Assembly (NCBI RefSeq): GCF_003171515.1
Contig: NC_089399.1
Coordinates: 3,410,001-3,474,000, forward strand
DNA: 64,000 nucleotides
Source: Pyrenophora tritici-repentis
Taxonomy: Eukaryota; Ascomycota; Dothideomycetes; Pleosporales; Pleosporaceae
Direction of reading: 5' to 3'
Shown here: positions 1-13,942 of the stretch, piece by piece
Layout of the letters: each line of letters starts with the position of its first letter
How positions within the stretch are numbered: position 1 is the stretch's first letter
Notes under the pieces: model-generated
What the model saw: only the letters and a program-made list of their open reading frames with translations
Told to the model about the DNA's origin: nothing
Database searches by the model: none
Translations under genes and position numbers: made by a program

Positions 1-1
1 G

Positions 2-172
2 GCGATTATCGAAGCGACGAGCCTTGACGAGTCGCGGCAGCACCACCCCCAACTCGGCAGTCAGTATGCAAAGGTCGAAGCCTCATACTGCTGTGATTCG
101 TATACGAGCATTGTCGAGCGAATTAGCAAGCGTGTACCACACTGTTCAAACAGCTCCTTCCAGCGAGCATAG
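2..172 (+). CDS. possible 3' end of an upstream gene (partial)
   Basis: The frame starting at base 2 is open for 56 codons and ends with TAG at 170-172. The residues are mixed and protein-like (DESRQHHPQLGSQYAKVEAS and onward), but no domain is recognisable and the window edge cuts it off. It could equally be a chance open frame. It lies upstream of HSE1 on the same strand, so if real it would be the last exon of the preceding gene. Confidence 0.25.
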   Translation, partial: AIIEATSLDESRQHHPQLGSQYAKVEASYCCDSYTSIVERISKRVPHCSNSSFQRA

Positions 173-761
173 CATGTTTTGTTTTGAAAGAGCGTATGTC
201 ATGTTGGCGTACATGATGACGCCGAGATACCGGTTTCTTTTAGATTACAACGGGACGGGCCCCTATACACCATTTGCAATTTTTAGTGTTTAAACAACGT
301 GGGATGGACTACAGTATTATCTTCAGGTGGCATCCTCGGCATATGGAAAGGTCGAATAAAATCTACAACATCTGTAATAATTTAGTTCACTTGCGTATGA
401 TGAGGCTATGTGAAGATGGCAGATTATGCCGTCGCGTTAGTCAAGTGGCTGAGCACGCGGCCGCCACAGTGTTCGTCATCAACCCCGCTAAACTGTTTAG
501 GCGGCGCGAGCCCAACGGGCGGAACGAGCTCCAAACCAAGACTATACCACAACAGTTGCCATAACTTTGACTTTCACTGCCACCTACAAACCCAGCGCTC
601 TAGCTATATATCACGCGGACCCAAAGACCTTTTCCCGATCGCTACCACGCCTCGCCTACACCCTGCGACTCTTAACTTGACACCTCCGACACTGCTCGAG
701 GCACGACAAGCTCACCCGTATATCAAGCCACGACACGCACGAACAGAACCAGACAGGCGCC
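173..761 (+). promoter_or_regulatory. HSE1 upstream region
   Basis: No convincing coding sequence is seen here. A TATATA stretch at 605-610 lies about 150 bp before the HSE1 start codon and is the only core-promoter-like element I can point to. The short open frames in this interval have no family resemblance. Confidence 0.4.
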
Positions 762-2812
<2,051 letters not shown>

Positions 2813-3431
2813 AATCGGCCTTGGAATAGGCGCTTGAGAGAAAGAAAGAGTTTGTAAACTGTAAAACTATCATTGGCTACTAATTCGATTGGGTTGAGTT
2901 GAGATTGTGTAAATTGAGATGAAGTATTAATTGAAACATCTTGCTCTTGAAAGTGTGTATACATCTGCTGGCCTACGTTGACTGTTCGCGTGTTGTTAAG
3001 GGGGTGATGGAATCATAGGATTAGGTGGACATAGTAGGTATACGCAGTTAGTCACAAGTAGGCCACCTATTAAGAAGCAAATAAGAAATAGTAAGAATTA
3101 GGGATGTGAAAAGGACCGTTGTATGCGTAACTAGATAATAGTACGTTACCAAATACGATGACTACGGTATAAACAAAACAAGGTAGTCAGGACAAACTAA
3201 TCCGATATATAACAAAAACAGGTCATTTGACAACACCATATAAAACGCCGATATAAGCAATAAACCAAAAACACCAAGAGCGAGATTCCAGTAGAAAACA
3301 GCACACAAATCCTCCCTTGCCCTTCCAAAAGATAAATCACCAGATAAACTCCAAAAACACCTTCCTTTCCTTCATTCATTCCTTCCTCTTTCCTAACTTT
3401 TTCCTTCCCCCCATTCACTCCCTTCTCCCAC
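2813..3431. other. HSE1/MED13 convergent intergenic region
   Basis: This 619-bp interval holds the 3' ends of two converging genes. It is AT-rich around 2880-3280 and strongly pyrimidine-biased at 3360-3440. I see no additional gene; the short minus-strand frame at 3197-3508 is low-complexity and overlaps the MED13 end. Confidence 0.5.
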
Positions 3432-6400
3432 TCAAAAACCCCCGCCAACCCTCCCCAGCCCCTCAACCCCCCTCTTAGCAGCAACAACATGCCATGGCAC
3501 AGTCCCACCCCTAGTCCCCCTCATACCCCTCAGCTTCGCCAGCAAACCCAGCGCACGAAACTGTCCCAGCACCTCCTTCAGCAGGCCCTCAGCCGTCGTG
3601 CGCGTCTGCGGTGTAGGCGTCCACATGAGACTTGTTGTACTCCTCTGACCAGCTTCCTGTTGTCCAGGGCCTGGACTGGGGCTTTGCGGTGTTGATGTGC
3701 TGGAGGGGTACGGGTTTGGAAGACCGGTTGTGTTGGGACTGGGTATGTCTGCTGTTGATGATGATGATGAGGAGGAGGACGATGATGTATTTGTTCCGGT
3801 GGAGGAGGTGGCGGAAAATGGGGAGTTTGTGGTGCGTGTAGAGCCGACAGCGCCGATCCAGAGGAAATTGACGGCTACAACGATAGGACCTGTTTCAGGA
3901 TCGGGGATGGGGTGCAAAATGTTGTTTCTTGTTTGGAGCGTCTCGCCGCGCTTGACGAGCAGACCAGAGATAAGTGCGGGACTAAATTGCGTTGTGGAGT
4001 ATGAGTTGTGGAGGCGGTGGGCGAGGACTATGCCCCAGGTTTCGTCTGTGATGTCGACGAGACGGGCTTCGGGGGTCTGCGGCTGGATCTGTGGCGGAGG
4101 GGTCCGCAGACGGTGTTGCGGCTGGTGTGAGACCCGGGCCGGGATCTGAAGGGGAGACGCCGGCTTGTGGTGTTGAGACTGGTGTGTTTGCTGTGGCAGC
4201 AGTGTTAGACTGATTTGACGATGACATTGTTGGTGTGAATTGGTATGGGGGGGTCTGCGTCGACTGCTGTGAGCAACGTTACGAAGACGTTGATTTGTGT
4301 TGGACATGAGATGAGGAAGACCCAGGATTCGAGTTCTTCTCTTTCCAAGACTCCGGCTTTGGCGATGCAGACGCGCCAATTGACTCGTCGAGACTGCAGA
4401 ATCTCAATTGTGTTTTGCCAGATTTCCTTTGCAATCTCTCTAAACATCCTAGTGCCTAGATGATATGAGACGACTGCCTGAGATTTGCCGCAGCTGTCCG
4501 TCCACGCAGCTGTTACCCATGTACCATCAAGACTAATCGCATAACCGAGATGCATGTACGTGTTCTCTCGAAGTAGGTCCTGCGCGGGCTCCGCTACGAG
4601 CTTGAATGGTATGTTGCGCGGTAGCGTCTCCTCGAGATGGAAGGCGGGTGCGGAGTATATGCTAAGAGATGTCTTGTCGCCACTGGGCGCACTAGGCGGG
4701 CATCGATCGTACACCTCCCGTGCGAGATTGAAGTAGGTGGATGGGTCCAGAATGACAGGGGCATCGAATGAAGCAATGTACTTGATCGGAATAACCTGAA
4801 GTACGAGATCTGGCTTCTGCGGTTGTTCGGGTCGTCCTGGTGGTCCTTGTCCGTAAGCCTGGAAGAGTGACCAGAACGCTGAGCACAGCTCCCATAGAGC
4901 CGACGGGCCACCAAAAGGATCGATCATGTAAATGACGAATGCATCGATGTTAGAGTCCTGTTGCTCTCTTATCTTGGCATACTGCAAGGCAAGCAGCCTT
5001 CCAAGTTGAATGCATGCGTCTTTGAGAAGCTTGAACGTCTCCCGTGGCGAACTGGCCGTCGTAGCTCGGACAGGAACAAGACCTCCTTCAAACTCCATAA
5101 CTGTCTCCACTCGACTGTGACTGCCGAGCTTGCAGCTGTCATAAGCCAACTGCAGATTAAGAAGAAAATTCTCCAAGCAGGGTCGTAGAGCATCGCTGTG
5201 CGGATACACACAAAAGCTAACAATGTTCTTTGGAGAACTGATTGGCGATAACCCGAGAGGCTCCCAAAACGCTACTGCCGGTGGCAGCAGGTCCCAATGT
5301 GTATCCGCCCGGCGTACCCTGAGATGTGGCGGATTGATTTGATACATGTGGCTTGACGTAATGGCCGGACCGTCGGTTTTCCGTGCCGGGGGCCTTTGCT
5401 GGGCTTTTGCGAGAGCGGCATAGTCCTGGAATACCTCGTGGATGCCCACAAGCTTAGGCAAATCACAATCCTCGGCCGTTGGAAAGACATCCTTGATGGC
5501 TGTTTGCCAGTGCATCTCTATCGCAGCGCTGTCCTCAGAGATATTTTCAGTTAATGGGTCTTCTCCAAGCACATCGAGCGTTGCCGACACAATTTGATCA
5601 GTCACGATCTGCGTGATCGAAATAATGTCCTTTCCATTTAGGGGCTTTTCCTCTGGAACTTCGTAGTTGAGATCGGGCTGAGATGTAGGCGTATCAGGCA
5701 TCTGTGAGGGACTTGGGAGTAGAGCGGGAAAGCTGTAGCGTGCGCCAGTTGCGACCCGTTCAGCCGGAGAAGGGAAGTTGACCAGGGACCAATCGAATAG
5801 ACTGGGTTCGAAAGTACTGAGATTTGCCTCGTCGAGTTGCAATGCATACAAATCTTGCCAGTCGCCCCCCATTGATTCTGCGAACGAGGTTACAGAAAGT
5901 GGTGTAGCGTTACCCTCACTCTGCAGTTTCCTTTTCGCTGGCATGACGAGACTGTTCAAGATAGCCACCGGAGTGCGTTCTATTTCTTCCTCTTCTTCAG
6001 AATCTTCACCAGATGCGTCTGACGTGTCACTGGAAGATTCAAGATCCTCGCTAGCTGCTCGTGCAAGACATGCTATCTCCGGTATCTTGTTCGCAGAGGC
6101 CATTCCTACAGCCAAGCGAAGTTTTGTAAGCAAAGGAAAATCTCGCAAGCTTTTCGCTTGGACAGGAGCTGTTCCAGGACCGGGGCTAGGAGTAGTCTTT
6201 TTGATAGCAGGCTCCGTGTGGCCGTGCGCACTGAAGCGTCCATCTTGGTATTTGGCATCAGACATGCTCATCTTACGACTGAACGCGACGGGATCGAACT
6301 GAGTATTGTGCTGACTAGTGGAAGGGCGCTTTTGCTGTGTCCGTGATCCAGATTTGTAAGGTGGTGATGGTTGCAATGCTTTGAAGACAGCACTCGGGCT

Positions 6401-8547
6401 CAGCGGTGGTGTAGGCTCTTTGGAAAATGTTACCTTGACAAGGGAAGATGGCATAACAGCTTTCTTCTCAGATGTCTCGGGCACGTCAAACGAGGATGCT
6501 TGGGCTGTCGCAGGCTCTTTACCTTTGACATCAGTTTCCTCGCTTACTACAGGCTCTGAAGCTGTAGCCAGCGCGTTCTCCAAAGCGGCAAAGGGATCGG
6601 ACATGTCATCCTGGACCTGAGGTTCGGTAACGTGGTGAGGTTCGTGTGGTGCGTCAGTGTGCGCTGTGTTGTGGTCAGGTAGTGCGGGTGCGTCCAGCAT
6701 ATCAACGTCATGGTTATCTGGCCCGTCAAAAAAGTCAAAGTCTGTGTCGTTTATCCGGTCACCTCCAAAGCCGTCTTCGTCCATGTCCTCGAAGAGATCG
6801 TCGTTTCCACTTGATGTGTTGTGATTGTCCGGAGCTGGAGGGATGACTGGAGATGTCAGGGGCAGTTGTTGGTCTTCCATTTTGGTGTCCGCTGGAGCAG
6901 ACAGATTGATTGCCGGAGTGCTTCCTCCAGGGGCGAGTATAACATTAGACACTGTACCAGATACACTTGGTGTATCGCTTTGAGAAATGCCAGCACCTGG
7001 AGCAACTCCGTCAGGGGGTGTTGGATAAACGCCACTCACTGCTGGTAGGTCGCCATAGGCACCAGCACGAGCATTTAGTGGCGAAGAGGGATACAGATTA
7101 TGCTGTTCCTCCTTGCGACGCGCCGCATCCTCCTCGGCTTTCTTAGCTTTTCGCTGTGCTTCGAGAAGCTTATCACGGTCTTGCTTGCCCAGGAACCACT
7201 CTTGTGCAGCATCTAGTGGATCTTTGAAGCCTGCGGATTCTGGCGTCTCAAACCATCTCAGCATGTTATGATTTCCTGCTGATGTGCTGGACTCTGCAGC
7301 AGTGATTTCGTGGTCTTGTGAAACGTGGAAGAAACATAGTGCTCGCGGCCAAAGAATGTCTCGATCCGGGCTTGGTGCAGCTGGGCTTGAGGCAGGGAGA
7401 CTTGAGGGAGCTGTGCGTATTCTGACCCATGAGGTTCTCTTGTCCAGGTCAGGCAAAGCATAGCCTTTCCAACCCAGCCAACGCTCAACGCTCGACTTCC
7501 ATTTTTCGATGTTCTGCTCGAGAGATGTAAGTCTAGTGCGCTTTCTATGGCGGACGCCGATTTCGTCTACGACAGATTCTATAGGGTCTTCAAAGCTCGA
7601 GATGGTAGCGAGCATGCCGTTGGGAGCGACACGTATGCATCTGCCAGCCAATTGGCTCTCTTCAGCGGGAGTCGAGACATGACCCAGACAACGGATGACA
7701 GTCTTGGGGTCAGTAAAGGTGGAGACCAAAAGTGTTCCTGAGCTAGTCCAGTGTACGGTTATGCTAGTAAGGCGATGCACATCGGGGGATTTAATCTCAG
7801 CTTGGTCATTTTCAAGTCGCTTGGAGGCCCTGGACACAAAGGTGCGGTAATTCAAGGCAACTACGTTGCAGTCTTTGACGATGTGAAATGAGATCAATGC
7901 AATGACAGACGAGGTGAACAGCTCATAGATGGTGAAGCAATCAGGTGACTGAGGCGGATCAGCCGATGTTTGTGGCTGACTATTCGCCTGTGTGGGTCTC
8001 GCGCTGCCACCCTGCCCACTGTGTGATGCTGCAGCCGACGAAGAAGAAGGTTTGGAGGAGGTTGATGTGTTGGGGGTACCTGTGCGCACGGGAGGGCGAA
8101 CTAGATCGATGGCCTTGATGCATCCCGCGTGTTCGCCTGTATCATGTCAGTCGGGTGTACCAATGAGGGGAAGTGAAGGGAGGGGTCTAGGAAGGCACGC
8201 ACGCTGCAGGTGATAGCCGTCGATATCTGGGAGGTCGGCATTGTTCTGACCGGCCTTATCGACAGTAGTTGGCTTGAACAGCCACAACCACGGGCGAGAG
8301 GCATCCTGCGCGACCAGCTGAAGTTGTTTGCGCAATTCAGCCTCGGCGGCGCGTATGTCCTCTGCAGAGCCCCAGTCCCTGATTCGCGATAAGGTCGGGG
8401 TAGTCGAGGTCCGGGCGATGGAGAAGGCTTGATATGCGATAGCTTCAAAGTCGCCCTAGATGGAATCGTCAGCACAGCGGATGTGTATATTGGCATCGCA
8501 CTCACTATAGACTGCGCGTTCGTATTGCACGTTTTGAGAAATTCCAT
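3432..8547 (-). CDS. MED13: Mediator CDK8-module subunit Med13 (Ssn2), two apparent frame breaks
   Basis: Read on the minus strand: exon 1 8547-8506 (MEFLKTCNTNAQSI), exon 2 8455-8203, exon 3 8136-3432. Med13 links the Cdk8/cyclin C/Med12 kinase module to core Mediator and represses RNA polymerase II transcription in the nucleus. The N-terminus (GDFEAIAYQAFS) and the conserved C-terminal block (LGYAISLDGTWVTAAWTD, then WRVCIAKAG, then DITDETWGIVLAHRLHNSY) fit the family; the middle is long, acidic and Ser/Pro-rich as is usual. The last part needs two frame changes, each as if one base were extra: the G7 run at 4247-4253 and the region of the G5 run at 4071-4075. With them the protein is about 1,665 residues and ends VGGGF. 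A GAT-rich microsatellite near 3757-3786 encodes a polyserine run. The gene is divergent from ENP2. Confidence 0.92.
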
Positions 8548-9173
8548 TAGAAAGAGGCCTGCCCACTAAGGAACATCCAAATGGTATTGGCGGCGTATAT
8601 CTACTCCAAGGACTGCGCTGTACACCTTTTCCATCAACTCCGCTGCCGTCTACTCGACGCGTCTGGCGCGACCGTGACGATGACGATGACGATGTCGAGA
8701 TGAAAATGGCGAATGCAGGGCTATGGGGCTATTTTGTCGTCGGCATCGTCTGTACGCGTGGTTTGTTGATGAAGCATGGCTACCGCTGCGCGAACGGGGC
8801 GGCAGTATGCGGGAGGGAGCGTGAAGAGCCGCCGAGGGGTCCAGCACGAGTCGCAGCGAGCATGCAGGGTGGGCGGCGCTGGGGGCACGGGGGTGAATAG
8901 GGCGACGACACAGCTAACCTGGACGTCAGACTCGGTCGGACAACAGATGTAGCTCGGCACGCCGTGAGCGAGGGCCCTGAGGTTTGTTAGTAGTATGTAA
9001 GCAGTTGTTAGCACCTCTCGGAGGAGCCGCCGCCCTGTCGCGAACTATCGCGCGCCTCAGAAGGGCCCCAACAACCCCGGTCGGACCCGCTCTTTTTTGC
9101 TGCACTATTGCGGACTGCGGACTTCCAAACTTCTACGTCCGGCCTTGCATTTTTTGTCGCAACCACCGCCGTC
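8548..9173. promoter_or_regulatory. MED13-ENP2 bidirectional promoter region
   Basis: The 626-bp gap separates two divergent start codons. It is GC-rich near 8640-9080 and contains no frame with family resemblance. A shared promoter is inferred from geometry only; no specific binding site can be named. Confidence 0.45.
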
Positions 9174-11410
9174 ATGAAGATTTCACAGGGAAATGTGCCC
9201 GTCTATACCATCAGCGGCAGCGAGGCACGTCCCTTGCCCGAGTGGCTCATACGCAAAAGGAAACGGAGCTTGAAAAACGACCCCGAGTTTGCAAACCGCG
9301 TCGACTTGCTGCAAGATTTTGAGTTTGAAGAAGCCAGTCAGTGTGTGCGGGTGAGCGAAGATGGCGACTGGGTCATGTCGACGGGCACATATAAGCCTCA
9401 GATCCACGTTCACTACACACCGCATCTGTCCCTCTCATTTGCGCGCCACACAAATACCTTGGTATGTGCCTGCCGAATTCAGATGAGAGATGAGAAATGC
9501 CTAACATGACGTAGAATCAAACTTTCCACCTTCTCTCCTCGGATGCTACCAAGAGCGTGCACCTCCAGCAGGACCGCTGCATAGAATTCCATACTGGTGG
9601 TGGTCTCCACTATGCCAGTCGAATCCCACGTTATGGCCGCGACCTCATCTACGACCGACGATCAGCCGAATGCCTGGTACCTTCCGTGGGTGTAAATGCA
9701 GAGGGCATGGGTGAATGCTTCCGTCTGAACCTCGAGGTTGGGCGCTTCATGCGGAGTTACGAGATCGATGTGGGTGGTGACGGCGCAACTATCGGGGCTG
9801 GATCACTCCAAGGTGGCATCGACGCTGGTGCTGTCAACACGGGTGCCATTGCCGAAGAGAGCCATAATCTCCTCGCCTTTGGAACATCACACGGCACTGT
9901 AGAATACTGGGATTCGCGGTCCAAGAACAGAGTGGGCATTCTATCCTGTCCACAAGATTCTGTCGAGGGGCGCTCCGAAGTCACCGCTCTCAGCTTCCCC
10001 CGCTCAGGTCGCGAGGTCGCCGTGGGAGACTCCAACGGAATAGTGCGCCTATACGATCTCCGCTCTCCAACACCACTTCTGAAGAAGGACCAAGGATACG
10101 GCCTTCCCATCAAGAACATCATCTACCTAGACGGCGCGCAGACCGGCGAGCCCAAGATACTCACAGCAGATAAGAAAATCATCAAGATCTGGGATGCAAA
10201 AGACGGGTCGCCATGGACCAGCGTGGAACCTTCAGTAGACCTCAACCACGTTGAATGGGTACCCAAGACAGGCATGCTTTTGACCGCAAACGAGGGCAGA
10301 CAACAGCATTCCTTCTTCATCCCCCAACTAGGCCCCGCACCAAGGTGGTGTCACTTTCTCGACAACATCGTAGAGGAAATGGCTGAGGATCCAAATGACC
10401 CCAACGCCTTCGGCAAGGGTGCTATAGGAGAAGTATACGACAACTTCAAGTTCCTCACGATTGAGCAACTCAAGCAACTATCGCTGGACCACCTTGTCGG
10501 AACCACCAACCTGCTACGACCATACATGCACGGTTTCTTCGTAGCTCAGAAGCTATACGAAGAAGCACGACTAATCTCCAACCCCGACCTATGGCAAGAA
10601 CAACGCGCAAAGAGCATAGCCGAGAAGATCAACAAGGAGCGCGAGTCCAAGATCCGAGGCACCAAAAAGGCAGCCGTCAAGGTCAACAGAAAGCTAGCGG
10701 AGAAGATGTTGGAAAAACAAGAAGAGCAAGAACGCCGACGAGCCAAGCGCGTCCTCAAGAGAGGCGGCGACGACGACATGCTGGACGCCGCAGCGCCCGC
10801 CCCCGCCGTCGAAGAGCCCGTCCAACCCTCCGGTGTCCTCAACGACCCCCGTTTCGCCAAACTCTTCGAAGACCCCGAATTCGAAATCGACGAGCAAACC
10901 CGCGAATTCCAACAACTCAACCCTAGCACCAAAATACCAAAGGGCCTCACCGTCGCCGAGCAAGAAGAACTCGAATCAAGAAAAGGCTCCTCAGACTCTG
11001 ATTCCTCAGACTCAGACGCCGACGCCGTTCGCCCCGTCAAAAAGTCACAACCAAAGCAAGATACCTCCCGCATCTCCTCCAGCACCTACAAAAAATCCGG
11101 CCACAAATCCCAACGAAACAACGCACCAGAGATGGTGGTTTCATCGTCAAACCAAAGGAAATCTGCTTCCACTGGGGGAGCTTCGGCAAAGGATAGAACG
11201 TTTGGCTCGCGTGTGTCTAAACTCAAAGAGAGGAAACCCGCGGCTGGTGCTAGTACCACGACTGTGGTAGGAGAGAGGGAGATTACGTTTGCGCCGGAGC
11301 GCAAGCAGAAGAGGAAGGGGGGTGATGGCGGGGACAAGGGGGAGAGGCATGATAGGAGGAAATCTGGGGATAGGAGAAATGCCAGTAACAATGTTTTTAG
11401 AAGTATGTAG
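9174..11410 (+). CDS. ENP2: WD40 ribosome biogenesis protein Enp2 (NOL10)
   Basis: Exons 9174-9461 and 9515-11410 give 727 residues, the usual size for the Enp2/NOL10 family. The protein acts in the nucleolus in the small-subunit processome for 18S rRNA maturation. The N-terminus MKISQGNVPVYTISG, the motif LPEWLIRKRKRSLK, WD repeat elements (ECLVPSVGVNAEGMGECFRL, GTSHGTVEYWDSR, VGDSNGIVRLYDLR, KIIKIWDAKDG) and the stretch GKGAIGEVYDNFKFLT fit this family. The second half is a charged region with KAAVKVNRKLAEKML and a basic tail ending NASNNVFRSM, consistent with RNA-rich nucleolar binding. The start at 9174 is preferred over upstream in-frame codons because the family begins MK-S-x-x-x-V-x-x-Y. 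No abnormality is seen. Confidence 0.95.
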
Positions 11411-12683
11411 TATGTGTGCATGTGGGTTGGAAAAGTTTAATGATACCCTTTTTACATGATCAACATCTCGATGCATGGCTTTTCTCTCTGACAGTGGCAG
11501 TTGATTTACGATGTTTTTAAGGAAGAAGCTGCCTTAGGTGCCACAAAATACTAAATGTCAAAATCAAAGATTTCCTTTACACTTCCGTCGGCCCAAACCA
11601 TCCACAAATTGCATAGAAATTATAATCATCAACTTGATCAGCTGATAATAGTTGTTCTATATAATATCTGTGAAGTCCCGACATGTAAAAGTTTTACAGA
11701 ATCACTACATGATGAACCTACCTCCACATTACTTCATTCTATTTATCCAATTCAAACTACACCATCATCCGCAAATGCACGTTATTCCTTGATTCAACAC
11801 TACCTTTTTGATGTTCTACCCTTATTAACGTCGTTTAAACAAAAATACAAATTGTCAAGAACAAAGCACACATTTGTCAGAGGAGAGGATAGATGCGCAC
11901 GTGAGTTACGTTTGTTGTTTCGTCGCCACCAGCCTCACTTTTCTCTTCTCTTCGTTTCGTTTCATTTTTTTTTCGCTTCACTTCTTCCCCTGCACCATTA
12001 TGCTATGCCATGTAATGTATATTTTCTTTTTCCAACAACGACAACAACGTGTACCTGACAGCACATAGCAGCCCAACCCAAGCCGAAGTATAGCCGTGTA
12101 ACTTTCTTGTTTGTTTCTGTTTGTTGAGGACTCTAAAATCGACATGGGATTTGTTAGTGCAATTGTTGGAATACCCTAGTGTGGTAAGTGGTGTGTGGGC
12201 GCCACAACGTCGACAAATGCAAGTATAAGCCAGAGCCCAACAAAACGTCAAGATCCTACCGCTTTGGTTGATATACCCATCCAATTAGGATAAACTTGAA
12301 CGACGAAAAAAGTAAAATAAACGTTGAAGTTAGGAAGACAGCAACATAGCGTAATGAGAGAAACAAATCATCTAATATTCCAAGATATGTAAGTCTTACT
12401 CAGACGACATGAGGTGACTGACGCCGGTATCAAAACCCACATCAAGCCCCACCCAAAAAGAGAGAACCTTTACACGTGTGTTAGATTCACATGTCGCCCA
12501 GCCCCTCTACCAGAAAATGCAAAAAAAAGGTCTGTTGAGGAACTTCCCCCTTCCCATCCCACGCCTACCCCAGCCAGTCCCCTCCCATTGTGCTTGCCCA
12601 GCTCCCCAAACAGCGCACGCTGGAAATCCAGTACATGTATGGTGTATCCGGCAATATGTATTACCGATCAGGGGAGAGACTCT
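11411..12683. other. ENP2/cytochrome b5 convergent intergenic region
   Basis: A 1.27-kb tail-to-tail interval. It is AT-rich at 11540-11870 and pyrimidine-rich at 11930-12000. An open frame of 167 codons at 11555-12058 has no recognisable domain, low complexity at its end and no splice-supported extension, so I do not call it a gene. No RNA gene is evident. Confidence 0.5.
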
Positions 12684-13490
12684 TTACTCAGCCTGTTGCT
12701 TGTTCATCATAGTGTATGCCGCGAAAGCAAGAGCACCACCAAGCAGAATAACAGCGTAAAGACCCACACCTGTCGAAGCGCCGTCGGTCGCAGTGGTTGT
12801 GGAGCTGCCGGGTGCTGCGTAGGACTTTGGCTTTGGGTCGCCCTCCTGTTACATCGTATTAGCCAGAGTGATACAGCATGCCTAGCAATGTGAAGTAGTG
12901 GAGGTAGTAGTGACGAAGAAGCCCCGGATCACGCAACGGAATGATTCCGAGAAAGACCCTAGCACCTCGGCCGACCAAGATAAATGCCCCCACACAAACC
13001 GCCGCGCATATAAAGTGAGGGGAGGGCTTGGGGCTTGGGAGGCCCGGAGAGGCTCGGATAGAGCGTATCGCGTATCCAGGCAAACATAGAAAGTAAGCCA
13101 AGGGTGGAATAACATACCTTTCGCTTCAGCGTTCCGACGAGCAGACCTTCAAGGATCTCCCGGGCTTCGTCCGAGTGGCCAACGTCCTCGAATGCCTCGG
13201 TTGAGTCCTGGCCTCCGACATCCAGGAGCACTTCTTCACCTCCTCTATAGTTTGCTGGTTAGCGTCGTTTTTTGTTATAGTGCGTTTACGGAACTGTAGG
13301 TTAAGGCGGTCCGCTGCCATTGTGTGCATTGGACGACGGATCATGTCCTAGGCGGTGTGCGGGCAACGTACGGATGCTCGTCTACAAAGCTTGTTGCATC
13401 GTACACCTTGTCGTGCACGACGATGAACAGATCCTTCTTGGTGTTGTGCTCCGAAACATCCGAGTACGTATATTCCTTATCGGCAGACAT
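12684..13490 (-). CDS. cytochrome b5, tail-anchored haem protein
   Basis: Minus-strand exons 13490-13372, 13244-13118 and 12845-12684 (introns 127 and 272 bp) give 135 residues, the normal microsomal length. The haem-binding domain begins [20 protein letters not shown] and carries both axial-ligand contexts: the [18 protein letters not shown] block, whose His-Pro-Gly-Gly is split by intron 1, and the later His in [15 protein letters not shown]. The last exon holds a hydrophilic linker and one membrane segment ([20 protein letters not shown]) with a short tail NKQQAE, so it should be anchored in the endoplasmic reticulum membrane facing the cytosol. It donates electrons to lipid desaturases, hydroxylases and some P450s. 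The 272-bp second intron is long for this window; I saw no missed exon in it. Confidence 0.95.
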
Positions 13491-13942
13491 TGTGTAGGTC
13501 GGATCGTGTGTGAGAAATTCGCGTCGTATGCGGACAGATGGGCAGCAGAGGCTTCGTTTGGAACGTGGCAGGGTCTGTTGGTGGGGGCCGAGGCGAGAGG
13601 TGTGTGAAGGTGACGGGAAAAGCAAAAAGGTTCGTGATATAGAGGTGAGCTGTCCGGACGAAGGAAGCGGTGGATAATAACTTGTGCACGTAGCGGGTTT
13701 AGCCCTTCGGCAGGGAGCTGCTTGTCTATGTCAACCCCCCGATTGGCCGTCTTGGGCGCCTCACCGACGCTTCCCGATGCGCTGCCAGAACGGGTAACCA
13801 AACCCTGTGAAATTACTGGTGGGGCTGACCTTCGTATCGCCGTATCGCGGGGACGGCCCTTCACTTTGAGTTGCAAATTCCGCACTTGATGACAACAGTA
13901 TAACGCTTATTGTCAGATTAATTGCTCGCTATGCAGTAATGT
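13491..13942 (-). promoter_or_regulatory. cytochrome b5 upstream region
   Basis: This 452-bp interval lies between the cytochrome b5 start codon and the 3' end of the next minus-strand gene. The longer frame at 13382-13885 is an out-of-frame shadow that overlaps exon 1, so it is not called. Confidence 0.4.

Noticed and set aside
3757..3786. GAT/GAG repeat as an independent repetitive element
   Set aside because: It is the polyserine-coding part of MED13 read on the other strand.
11555..12058. 167-codon plus-strand open frame
   Set aside because: AT-rich, no domain, no splice context, tail of low-complexity Phe/Thr; likely chance in a convergent 3' region.
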